Assembly: GCA_023935145.1 (NCBI GenBank)
Contig: CM043704.1
Span: 99,981,373 to 100,045,372, forward strand
Direction: 5' to 3'
DNA length: 64,000 nt
From: Bretschneidera sinensis
Taxonomy: Eukaryota; Streptophyta; Magnoliopsida; Brassicales; Akaniaceae
Below the pieces are notes generated by a model. That model saw only the letters and a list, made by a program, of their open reading frames with translations. It did not search any database and was not told the DNA's origin. Below, piece after piece: positions 1-11,500 of this stretch; the stretch's first letter is position 1; every line of letters begins with the position of its first letter. The position numbers and the translations under genes were made by a program.

Positions 1-735
1 ATGAAACACGGATTCGGCACACTCCTTACAAATATAGCACCTATTAATAATCGTGTTTTCCCTTTTTTGTAAATTGTCAACAGTAAGAATTTTCTCCCAT
101 GAGACCTCCCCTACAAAAAAAAAAAAAAATACTTTCTTGGAAGCGTGGGAGCATCAAATTACTTTCTAAGGGAAATTGGAATGACCGTTTGAAAGGGCTC
201 TTTAGAGGAGGATTTTATAAAAATCTTTCACTTTAAATCCTTTTTCTAGGCAAGGTCCCCATTTTATCACATCCTCTCTACCTATCTCAATCCTAGAATT
301 ATCAAAAAGGATCTCATATTCCTTTCATTACAAATTAACAAAATAAAGGAGAATCAAGGAATAGGCCTTTCTCAATTCTTTAGAAGCACTTAACCCGCTT
401 CAAGTCCACACATAATCTTAAATGGATCCAACAACCATCAAAGAGAGATCGAGGAAGAACAAAAGAGTACTTTAGAAATAAGTATTTTATGTGTAGGTTA
501 AAACTGTTTTTTTTCATAATGCAAGTTAAAACTGTTATCTAATTGTACTTTGGGATTTATTTAATCACAGGATTTTATTACTTAGTTTCCTTAATTGGGT
601 AGGACTAGGGTTTTCCCATATATCAGACATCTTTGGCTTCATTTGTTTCCATGTAAAATGCATTACAATGTAAAACCAATTTCAAGTAAAATTATGGTTT
701 TCTTGTTAAATTTCCTTTGTTTGGTTTAAGTCTGA

Positions 736-754
736 TTTTTTTTTTTGGTAGTTG
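736..754 (-). mobile_element. Micro-insertion: T-run flanked by 8-bp direct repeat
   Basis: An 11-base T-run followed by GGTAGTTG lies between two copies of AAGTCTGA (728-735 and 755-762). On the minus strand it reads as a short A-tailed sequence. It resembles an extremely truncated LINE insertion with target duplication. Confidence 0.5.
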
Positions 755-900
755 AAGTCTGAAAATAAATAAGGAGAGAAATTTAGTGGTGTAGTATTTG
801 AGAGATAATTTTTAGGAAGGTGGGAAAAAAGGTTCTTTTACAAACTAAGTCATTTTCCATTCACTTGTAAAACAACTTACCATAAAAAAACTTTGTAAGT

Positions 901-1066
901 ACTAGAGATAGTTGGCTTAATACCCTACACTTTTGGTTCAATGGGAACTTCTTTGCAAATAATGATGAATTTCTAGATTTTGTGGAGTTTCTCCATTGTA
1001 ATTAGCCTTTGGCTTTGAGTTGTACCATCTTGGTGCCTTATTAACAAAAAAAATTACTTATAAAAA
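901..1066 (+). mobile_element. 5'-truncated LINE tail with 30-bp target duplication
   Basis: About 166 bp matching the 3' end of the L1-type LINEs in this window: residues like FNGNFFANNDEFLDFVEF, then AATTAGCCTTTGG, CTTGGTGCC and an A-rich tail with ACTTATAAAAAAA. It is bracketed by a 30-bp direct repeat (871-900 and 1067-1096) with two mismatches, starting AACAACTTA and ending CTTTGTAAGT. That is the expected target site duplication. Confidence 0.75.
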
Positions 1067-2136
1067 AACAACTTATCGTAAAAAAACTTTGTAAGTCATT
1101 TTCATTTAAAATAGTAAGTTTTGATGAAAAATGGTTTTCATAGTAAAACACTTTACACTCAATCAAACATGATAAAATATCATTTTACATGGAAATTATT
1201 TTCCAACAATGATTTTAGGACAGAGCCCTTATGTCATTATTGGTTAGCTTTGGATGAATAAACAAAATATTGAATTGATAATTGATTGCACCCCATGATT
1301 GGGATACCCCATTGTCACATATGATGCCAAATCCAAATACACTCTCCATTGCCACACCCGAAAGAAATCATCCCATCCCTTCCTAATCCACTTCCAAACC
1401 CCCACGTCATAAGCATTGCGACCCTCCTTAGCAATCTATACATTATAATCCACCCCAAACTTAGGAGCAAAAACATTCATCCACAGATGGCCCTTTCCCA
1501 TCATGAATCTCTCAAGCTACTTCCCATGAAGAGCATTAGTAAAATGCATAGGGGATTTAATGCCTAAGATCCCCTATTCAAGAGTTGTTTGACAAACCTT
1601 ATTTGATCAAATGATATTTTAAATTTCTCACCGTGTTACCCCAGAGAACCTTTTTTGAATTCCTTCCAACCACTTGACAAACACGCTTCGAATAGAAAAA
1701 AAGAGACATGAAGTAGGTAGGGAGACTACAAAGGGTACTTTTAAATAAGAGTCGATCAACTCCCCTTGGAAAGGTATCACTTCTTCCAACCAGCCAACCT
1801 TTTCTCAAAAAATTTCACAATGGGATCCCACATATTTTTGTCTTTAAAGTTTGCACCCAAAGGGAGTCCAAGATAAGTAATTTGGAGAGAACCCACTTCA
1901 CACCCAAACATATTCGCAAGTAACTCCCAATTCACCTCCTCCCCAAGTGGAAACAAGACACTTTTACTCAGTTAACTTCGAGTCAGAAACCCTTCAAAAC
2001 AAAGGAGTAAGCATCTAAGATAGAGAATTTAACTCACTTCCGCCCACAAAAAGCAATTGTATCATCGGCTAAAACAATTGTATCTCAACACTTCTTCCTT
2101 GTCTTGCAAAGATTATGATTCTTGATCAGGAACTAC

Positions 2137-2152
2137 CTTTTTTTAAGTGATT
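2137..2152 (-). mobile_element. Micro-insertion with imperfect direct repeats
   Basis: CTTTTTTTAAGTGATT lies between AGGAACTAC (2128-2136) and AGGAAACTAC (2153-2162), which differ by one base insertion. The reverse strand reads AATCACTTAAAAAAAG, close to the ACTTATAAAAAA end of the LINEs here. The pattern matches the other micro-insertions, but the repeat is imperfect. Confidence 0.4.
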
Positions 2153-2223
2153 AGGAAACTACTTATTACAGGCATTAAAACCCAACTTGAACTCAAATAA
2201 CCCTAGAACGCCCAGAAACTCTT

Positions 2224-2244
2224 TTTTTTTTAAGCAGAACCCCT
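2224..2244 (-). mobile_element. Micro-insertion with 10-bp direct repeats
   Basis: A T-run plus AAGCAGAACCCCT is bracketed by AGAAACTCTT at 2214-2223 and 2245-2254. It is the same T-first arrangement as the other micro-insertions. Confidence 0.45.
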
Positions 2245-2557
2245 AGAAACTCTTGAAATAAACCAAACTCTCCTAAATTATGAAACACCCCTAAAATGCA
2301 AAAATTAAAAAATAGAGTTTTACCATACTTACAAGAATGCCCAGTTTTAAAATGCTACAATTGAAAAGACATAAGAAGGTAGCGCCTAAACTTAATTTTT
2401 CCATCGTTTGTCAACTTCTTCTAGAAATACCTTAAAAAGAACTAATATAATAATAGAACTTCCAATTAATAATTATGTCTTGTATCTGTATGCAATTTCA
2501 TATTCCAGCAATTAATTTTACAGTAATATGGAAATTCTTCTCCACAATTCTCAATAC

Positions 2558-5500
2558 CTGATCATAGGAATTTATAGCTTTGTTGAAGCGTTGGCGAGAA
2601 TCCTACAAAGAAAAAGAAAATGATATGAGGAATATTAAACATGTAAGAGTTTTAAAAAAAAATGTTCCAGCACCTGGCATAAACTCTTAGCATACAAGAA
2701 TGGAAACTTGAAGTTAATAGTTTATCAATTCCACATGTTAAACCATTTGAAAGCTTGAGGAACGTGAAATAAGAGGTAAAAACAAAGAAATATTCATCCA
2801 GATCTAGGCCTGGTAGAAAATTTGTGAGAAAGAAACCAGAAAGTATATCCCACTCTTCATTAGCCCAGACAAAGGTTTCAAGGTGAAATCTTTTTATAAC
2901 TCTTCTTGGTGGTGTGAATTTGGAAGGCACTCCAAACTTCCCTTGGAAAGCTATTGGTGCCCTCGTGCCCTAAGAAAAGTGATCCTTTTTGTACGGAAGA
3001 CCTCTTGGGATAAAATTCTTACTATAGACATCTTACAAAAAAGGGGGAAAGTGCTTGTTAATAGGTGTTATACTTGCAAAAATTGTGTCAAGTCCCTTTT
3101 TCATCTTTTGTTGTAGTGTTTGATGGCTAGAAGCTTATAGGAGATGGCTTATTGGATTTTGGGGGTTTCTTATGTGGTGGCTGGTGCCGTTAAAGATGAA
3201 GTGTGGGTTTGGAGCGGGTTACGGGCCTCCAAAGAGATTAAGAAAGCTTATTCGTTAACTCCCTTATCTATTTTTTTGGATTGGGTGGATTGAGAGGAAC
3301 CGTATAGCGTTTGAGGGTATAGAGAAACCTATAGAAGTAATTAAATATGGTTCAATACTTTTAGTTTTTGGTTTTTATAGGAATTTTTTTGTAAATGTGG
3401 AGGATTTTTTTATTTTGTGTAGCTTATTTTTTGTAATTAGCCTTTAACTTTGAGTTGCATCCTCTTGGTGCCTTTTAATAAAAAAATTTACCTATAAAAA
3501 AAATCTTTACAGATCCAAAAGTAATAACCACCGCAGAACAAACACCCTCAACTAAAACATCATCAGCTCACACAGCACCTACCAGCAAATCCTACAGCTG
3601 TTCCTCAGTATAACACCATATCTATTTATAAGTATTTTTTTGATAAATGTATCTATTTATAAGTATGTATTAAGGAAGCCTTCAGCTTTTGCCAAGTGCT
3701 CTTTTCTTTTTTTTCTTTTTTTCACAAAAACAGTGTAGTTTTAATATTGATAGTTATATGACTATATAAAGCCCGGTCTATGTACCCTACAAAGACCCAA
3801 AATAATATATTTCAATCTAAAAAAGGCTAATGGAAGATTTAAAACAGAAGCCTTCAGCTACTGCCATGTGTCCTCTCTTCTTTTCCACTAAAACTACGTA
3901 GTTTTGCTGTTGATAGTTATTAGGGCCATATATAGCCCAGCCTATAAACCCTTCAAACCCCCAAAATAATAAAATTCAATCATCAGAAGGCCTAAACTAA
4001 AAAAATACAATTAAGTTAATTAAGTAGTATACTAACTTGAATTAGATCTTCAACAAATTAAATTTATGTGATCATACATTCTTTACCATAAACTAAAACA
4101 AAAAAATATCATTCCAAAACAACCATATCTTATCGAAAATATCAATAAATATCATTCCTCACACGATTCCTTTAAATGTAACTTTCCCAAATATCTATTA
4201 ATTGTGAATGCCATATTTCTTAAGGAAACTGAATTAAGTAATTCCTAACAAATGGTCTGACCCACGACATTTGAAAAAATTAACTTCCATAATTTGAAAT
4301 TTTGTATCATACGTAACACCCGCAATTACTATGACATTGTTCAATGAAACTGTCAAAAAGGCTACAGTATTTTTTTTTATTGTGTCCAAAAGGCTACACA
4401 TAAAATTTCAACAATACTATCTAAGAAATGCATAACCTTCTTAGTTGTAACATCATTGATCAATTCCAAAAGACTTCATTATTGTAAATACACATGAAGC
4501 CGACTTCATTATCGTAAATACACATGAAGCCAACAGGTTTCATTCTCCAAAAACTACTAATTATTATAACAGACGAAATAGGAAGATACCTTTCCATCTT
4601 GCAGATCAACATTCATAAAGTTCATCAGCCGATCATTTAACACATGCTCAACCTGTCAGAGATATATTATACAAGTCAGTTATAAAATTAAACATTTTAG
4701 ACAGGAACATTCACGAAGAAGGCAAGGACTTTTGTAGTGCATGTAAAAAGGCAAATGTTACAGCTCACTTCAACTGTTAGGAACAATCTTAAGTGGTTTT
4801 CATCAATTTAACAAACAATTGTGTTATACATAGTTTGTCACTCCATATGCCAATTTCACTTTCTGTAAGACTTCTACTAATGATATGCAAACAATGGGCC
4901 TCATGCAAATATGTGGACCCCCCCCACAAACCCCTTTGCAATTGGAAAAAAAATGTTTACTAAGTGATGTAAGGTGCACAATTTTAGAGGAGAAACTACA
5001 AAACAATACAATTTTTGAGGGGAAAAACTTAGAAATTTAATAGCAAGTTAAGAAGCCGCTATAGTGCAGAGAGGATCCAGCATAACACTCCAACAGACTG
5101 AAAATGTGCCCCTTTGGATTGTTCATAAATTCAATAAGCATAGAAAACCATGTCTCTTACTATTTAATTCTATCAGCAAGAACCTCTTGATTACGTGGCA
5201 ATTTGAACTCACTTGTGAACGAAGAAGCTCTTTGTAAGTAGCAAGCTCTCGAAATGCATTGACAAACTTGGATATGACTGGACCTGGAACATGGGACCAG
5301 ATCAAACAAAAAGTACACGAGCAAAAACCGGGAAGTTTCCATCTTTTAGTATTACCACCAGGGAACTTCATCTATGCATGACTAAATTGAACTAGGAATC
5401 ATCATTCTTTGATTTATTTCCTTTCTCTTTATAAGGAAAACTATATAGAAAAGATGCGCCAAGGGAGCATAATTTATGTACATAGGGTATATACAAAGGT

Positions 5501-8500
5501 AGTAGAAAAAGAAATAAAAATAAAAACAAACAACAGCCAGAATCATTGAGTATCGAAAAAGCATAAAAATGGAGAAGGTTCCAAGAGACAACCTACAAAA
5601 GTGTGCCCTTAAGAATGTTAACATTGTGAATGAAAGTTCCATCCATTTAAAGATCTATTCCCTTGTAAACAAGTGCAATACAAGGGAAATTTTTTGTTAA
5701 TCAGATAGATCTTTTAGATTTTGTGGAGCTTCTATTTGTAGATAGCCTTTATATATGGGTTGCTCTCTCTTGGTGCGTTTTTTCTTTTAATATAATTTTA
5801 CTTATAAAAAAAGGTTACTCACAAGATACTGAACACCCCGTACCAAACCTACCCTCCCAGCTAGCCATCAACTCAACACCAAATGATATAAACAGCACAC
5901 GAAAAGAGGAAAACCCATGGATTGGCTGTCCCCTAGCAACCAACAAATGTAATAACACAATAAGTGATTGTCCAGTATCACTGTCTCATTGGGACATCTA
6001 AATATCCAATAGCAAGTCATAACAAAAACTTGTTCATCCAGTTAAACTCTCCTCTGTAGAAACATGACCCAAGGTGCTTCCAGATAAAGGATCCCTTAGA
6101 AGGAACACCAGAATACCAAATGCTCTTCTAAGGAAACTTCTTTTTTCATAGAAATAGAAATTGTATTAAAGGATGACAAGGTGGTGCTAATCCAAGTACA
6201 AAGAACATACTTACAAGACATAATCTCAAAACAATTAAGTATATCTAACTCATTCATATCACATTTCCCTTTGTACCAAAAAGTAGAAGTTATCTATCCT
6301 TTAGAGTGCCCCTTAAAGGCTCTTCCATATCTTTCCAAGCAAACCAACCAAAAAAATAGATAGTAGAATCAAAGCCATGATTTTCCTTTTCTCCTTAGTT
6401 GCATATATTCCTCTGCAAGCACAATATCTCTTCCTCTATAGACACTGATTGTCCAAGAAAGTCCCACCACCAAAAGAGCCAAATCCCACAATTGTCTCAG
6501 CTAAGGGCACCAAAGCAACATATGGTGGATTGTTTCAGCATCTCCCTTGCACAAGTAACATCTATTTACTAAAATCTTACTTTTTCTTTGAAGGTTGTTG
6601 AAGGTCAAGATTCTTCCTCGAGATGACTCTGAAGCAAATAAAGCAACCTTGATTGGAGCCCACATTCAGCCTGACTCAGCAGGGTAGGCCCACCCCCTTC
6701 ATCTCACTAGACACCCATGCGCCCACCGACAAGTGGATCCATGTATCATCTTCTGCATCCCAACTTCGATCATCAGATAACAACCCAACTTTAGCCGCCA
6801 CTTAAGAACCCCCAACCCTAGCCACCCATGACCCAACTATCAGAGACAATGGAGCTGCCAGATTCCTCCCACAATTAAGACAACATCCACTCAGATTCAA
6901 AGTTAATCAATTCTCCGCAAGACAGCTGCTGAACATTAACCAGGCCGTTACTGATTAAAGATTAGCCCCAAATTTTCCACCATCCAATGAACTCAAAACC
7001 CTCAGGGATGACCAGCAATCTGAGCCTCCTCCATTTACTTCCATTAACATCAAGAACTGGCCGTGATTCTTGCTCCGCAAAATAAAGAAAAAGATTTGTC
7101 CGTCAATCTCCGCTTACGAACCTATGGTGATTCTCCTTTATCCCCCCAAAACTTCCTCCAAACCTGAAGCCTCACATTACCATATCATTCTTCATTACCT
7201 GACCACCTAATAGGTTTTGGTAACTCTTGTCAGCTCAAGACCTCCTCCCTCTACCACAAAGTCAAAATATTTCTGTTTAACATATAGATACCTATGCAGC
7301 ACTATCATCACCATCATAACCTTTTCTAATCCTAGTAATTATGTAGCAGAAACCAAATCGAAGGCCTAATCCATGCAATCCACACGAGGATCATTGACAA
7401 ACATGCTTCGACATTTTGCAAAAATAGCATTAGCTTGGGACGATATCCTACCAACTAGCAAGACCTACTGTCTCAGATGCTTCCACATCCATAAAAGCTC
7501 CAATTGATCCCTCCATTTATGTGTCATTATGAAGCCATGTGCACCCTAGAAAAACATGAGAAACCACACACTATAAGCTTAAATGTCTCTTTCAAGGAAT
7601 TATACTAACCTTATCATGCTTTAGCATCTTCACACTAACCTGACATAAAAAATTTATCACTACAGTTTCCAACACCTCACATCTTCGCTAACACTGAAAA
7701 TTTTCATAACAAAGAATTTTCCAAATTGGTTAGGCTATTCAGGTAGTGAGTTTCATTAGAGAACACCAAAATTTGGGAGCTGGGATTGGTAGATAATCAA
7801 TTTTATTCTCTATGAACTAAAGCAAACAAATCCAGAAATAAAATATTCAAAGGTTTTTATTTCCAGAATACATCAATTCAGAAAGTTTTCTCAGTCTATT
7901 ACCTACCCTGAAAATAAACATTTTGAACCATGCATTCCACAAACCTCTAATAATTTGCAGTAAATGTACACAGGAGAGCTCCTTGGGGTCATATAACCCC
8001 TCTCCCCAACCTGTATTCTGCATCATTCACCCTCCACCTGCCGTGGCTCACCAAAGAAAATTTCCTGGACAGTTTTAACAATAAGTCCCAACATAGACCC
8101 TCAACTCCTTGCTCTCTAACTCTCCACTCAAAGTAAGAGAGTTTTTTTATTAGATAAAGAACTAAATATCATTAAGAGAGAAAGAAGCACAGAAGAGCAG
8201 GACAAGTAGTCCTCCTAAAACAAAAAAGGAGACTAGATGAAAATATTCTCCAATCTCTATGCATAACACTCAAAGAAATACCCCTAAAAAATCATGTAGC
8301 TGAAGCCCAAAGAGAAGAAAGGAAAACAACCCTATCCCAAAGCAGATGCACACTATCCAAAAGTAGGAGAATTTAGTTGTATTGTTTTGCAAAAAGATAG
8401 GAGTCAAAGACTAAAAATTTGGTTAGAAAACGCCTACTACTTAGGTTGAATTTGAGTAGAGGAGATATCTTTGATGAGAACCACTGACCAAGTGACCCCA

Positions 8501-11500
8501 TGTTACAAAAATTACACATTTAAATCATCTTTCATTACCATAACAAGAGAGTGGTTAGTGCTTATGATACTTTTTTTTAATAAGTTAGTGCTTATGATAC
8601 TAAAATAAAAGTTTTAAAATCATTTGACATAAAGAAACTCATACATTCTTGTCACCAAGCAAAATATAAAGATGAAGACGTGTCATCAACCTCCTATGGA
8701 TACACTAATAGGATCATCTTGTCCACCACCAAATGCTTCTAAAGAATCTGCAAAGCCAATGTCTCCATTACATGCTTCTCCAAGAGCTTCTCTGTAAGAG
8801 ACAACAAAAACAAGTAATTTACCTCTTCCATAGTATCAACTTAGTCATTTTGAACAGAAGGAAACTTAAGGATGAAAGGAAATTGGTTCCGATTAAAAAG
8901 GATGTTTGTTATTATTTATTTATATGTAAGGATGTTTATGGAAGTATATTGCTTCTTTTCCATGCTCATACAACATTAAAAAGCTTCACTTAATCAAACA
9001 AAGAGACAAGGATAGGATATATGGAAATTGATTCCGATTAAAAAGGATGCTTGTTATTATTTATTTATTTGTAAGGATGTTTATGGAAGTATATTGCTTT
9101 TTTTCCATGCTCATACAACATTAAAAAGTTTCACTTAATCAAACAAAGACAAGGATAGGATATGTCCAGAACTTCCCAATACGAGATGAGAGAGAGAGAG
9201 AGAGCACCCAAAGATATAGGATGCAAAATTTTGAGCAAGGAGGGCGAGAACAAGACGTGTTGGAGGAAAAATCCTACAAGATGCTAAAAGGCAATAGAGA
9301 TGGTGTATTTCCTATGAAGAGATTTGGCGTTGGGGTGTTTTTACATGGATAGCAACTCTTCTTAGATGCTTACAGCTGAGAGGTTGGTGCAAAGTATACA
9401 ACTTGTTCCCGGCCAATGTTATTATGGAAGACGTTGAGAGTCCTAATTAGGTTTATGTTGAGAGTCCTAATTAGGTTTCCTATTATGTGTCATAATAGGT
9501 TTCCTAAATCTTATCTATTTTATATCTATCTTATCTAATTATGTCTCTTAGTCCTATTAGGTTTGATATTCATAAATCTATATATATAACTGTTGAATTG
9601 TATTCAGAAAATCAATAATACATAATTATTTTCAATTCTTTTTGTTAACATTGTATCAGAGCTTTAGGTTTTTTTTTTCTGGAAATTCCAAAGCTTTTAT
9701 CACTTCATCTGTTTTGGCCTTCATAACCGACCATATCTGTTTTGGCCTTCATAGCCGACCATACCTCTGGCCTTCATCACCACTTTTTTCTTCCCTCTAA
9801 TCTTGCCTTCTTCTCCATCATTAACCCACCATGGCTGAAAACACCACCCTGTCCACATTAGTTCTCAATCATCCGACTTCAGGTGATCTGCAAAATATTC
9901 AAGCACCAGATAGCCGGGATACTCTCTGGTGCACTAATTGCAAGAAACTGAGACACACCAGAGAGAGATGCTGAAAACAGAATGTAAAACCACCGAGCAA
10001 GGAGTGGGGATACCAAGGAGGACAGCAACATAATCTGGGACAGCAGTGGAACCAATCCTATTTCACCATGAATCAACCAGGTTCAGACCAGGGGATTGAT
10101 GAGAGCCATAAAATGCATCGTAATAGTACTTATCTGTTAGCATTTTAGGATTGTTCTAGGATTGAATTACACATTTGTGCCCTAACAATTCTAAAGTGTC
10201 ATTCTTGGATCATTGATTTATTTTGATGCATTTTCAGGTGTGTTGGGTTTAAAAGAGATGGAAAAGCTATCATCGCTTAAAGCACGAAGCTTCGATGCAT
10301 ATCGGAGTGAAGAAGTGGTTGCGGAAGGACAAAATGATGAGAAACCAAGTCTTCAGGATTCCATGCCGCAGCACAGAAGGTGTGCGCCGCGGCCTCCAGA
10401 AACTTCAGAAGTTTGAGCCAACCAGTGTGTGCCGCGGCCTGGACCAGGGGCACCGCGCCCTCCAGCACCACTCCAATTCTGACCCAAGGCTGTGCGCTGA
10501 AGCTTGGAAAGGCTGAGGTGCGGCGCTGCGCTGCAGCCTGGAAAGGCTGAGGTGCGGCGCGCACACGGTCTTTTGTCTCCGCTTTAGACCTAATTAAGGC
10601 ATTTTAATGACATTTTTTAGCCCAAAATACACCTAAACCTTATGAGCTGTATATAGAAAATTATGGAGACTGAAAAAGGAGGCTGGAATCAGAGGAGCTA
10701 CCATTATTCTTCTTCGTCAAACATGAGCCAAATGTCCAGCTAATCATCAAGCAAGGTAAAGGGATGAATTCCTAGGTGTAGTTATTCTTATTTTCCATTC
10801 TTGATTCAATTGTAAGGATTTATTGTTAAACATTGTTTATGATTTTCTCTTGATTAAGTAAAGAATTAGAAGATTTTCTCTTAATCCGGTGATTGCTTCT
10901 TTCTCCTCCATATAAGTCTAGTCAAGCTCTTCTTATGTCAAGTTGTTGGATGTGATTGATTTCGGTAGATTTATCTTATAGATTTGTCCATTACTGCGGT
11001 ATTGTCATTGAGATATATTGTTGTTTCTTGATAATCTATAAGATAGGTCATTTGTGCTTGAATCGAAATCAATGAGTGATTTGTATCAATTACATTATAA
11101 TGTTAATGTGCTGTGATTGAATATTTTTTGATTGCTTGTTTGGGATGTAAAACTAGCAATCGAGATAAAACAATTTGAATCGAGATTGGAATAAGACAAC
11201 GAACTTAGGAAGGATTCCCAAAACCTTGTTATTTCTCTATTGAATTCTTCATTATATTTACACAATTCTCTCACATCATTTCATTATCAAAACTCAGATT
11301 CTTTCGTTTGACTTTTATCGTTCGTGTTAAGGTTTACACTCTCCCTTGTAGTTCGTTTTTCCTCGTGAGATCAACACCTCATCTATACACAATAACCGCG
11401 TGTTAGTTTAAGCGTAATCAAATTTTGGCACCGTTGCCGGGGAAACGCGCTTAAGTACAAGGAAGATTGTCAACTTTGAGACAAGATGGTAATATTGTTC

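Larger units (their letters stand above)
637..1216. mobile_element. Possible foldback MITE inserted in the LINE
   Basis: The left end (TTCCATGTAAAATG near 650) recurs inverted at the right end (CATTTTACATGGAA near 1180), with weaker inverted similarity inside (TGTAAAAC/GTTTTACA-like words). It has no coding capacity. Target duplications were not resolved. The position, inside an otherwise contiguous minus-strand LINE, fits a later insertion. Boundaries are approximate. Confidence 0.4.
1..2110 (-). mobile_element. L1-type LINE remnant (ORF2 RT to zf-RVT), interrupted
   Basis: Read on the minus strand. About 2110-2050 gives a degenerate reverse transcriptase box (FADDTIAFCG). About 1808-1599 gives the post-RT stretch with LPTYFMSLF and VLWGNT. 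About 1560-1260 gives KGHLW and VWKWIRKGW. Positions 400-1 give the zf-RVT region (KILTVDNLQKR, NRCYICKECAESVFH). Stops and frameshifts are frequent, so it is dead. Its 3' end lies beyond the left edge. The stretch between about 470 and 1260 is not LINE-like on this strand and looks like a later insertion. The whole lies in the intron after ARF-GAP exon 6, in the sense orientation of that gene. Confidence 0.8.

Noticed and set aside
10213..10564. Open frames on both strands in a GC-rich patch
   Set aside because: They lie inside the gypsy LTR, overlap each other and contain repeated motifs; the open frames come from high GC content.
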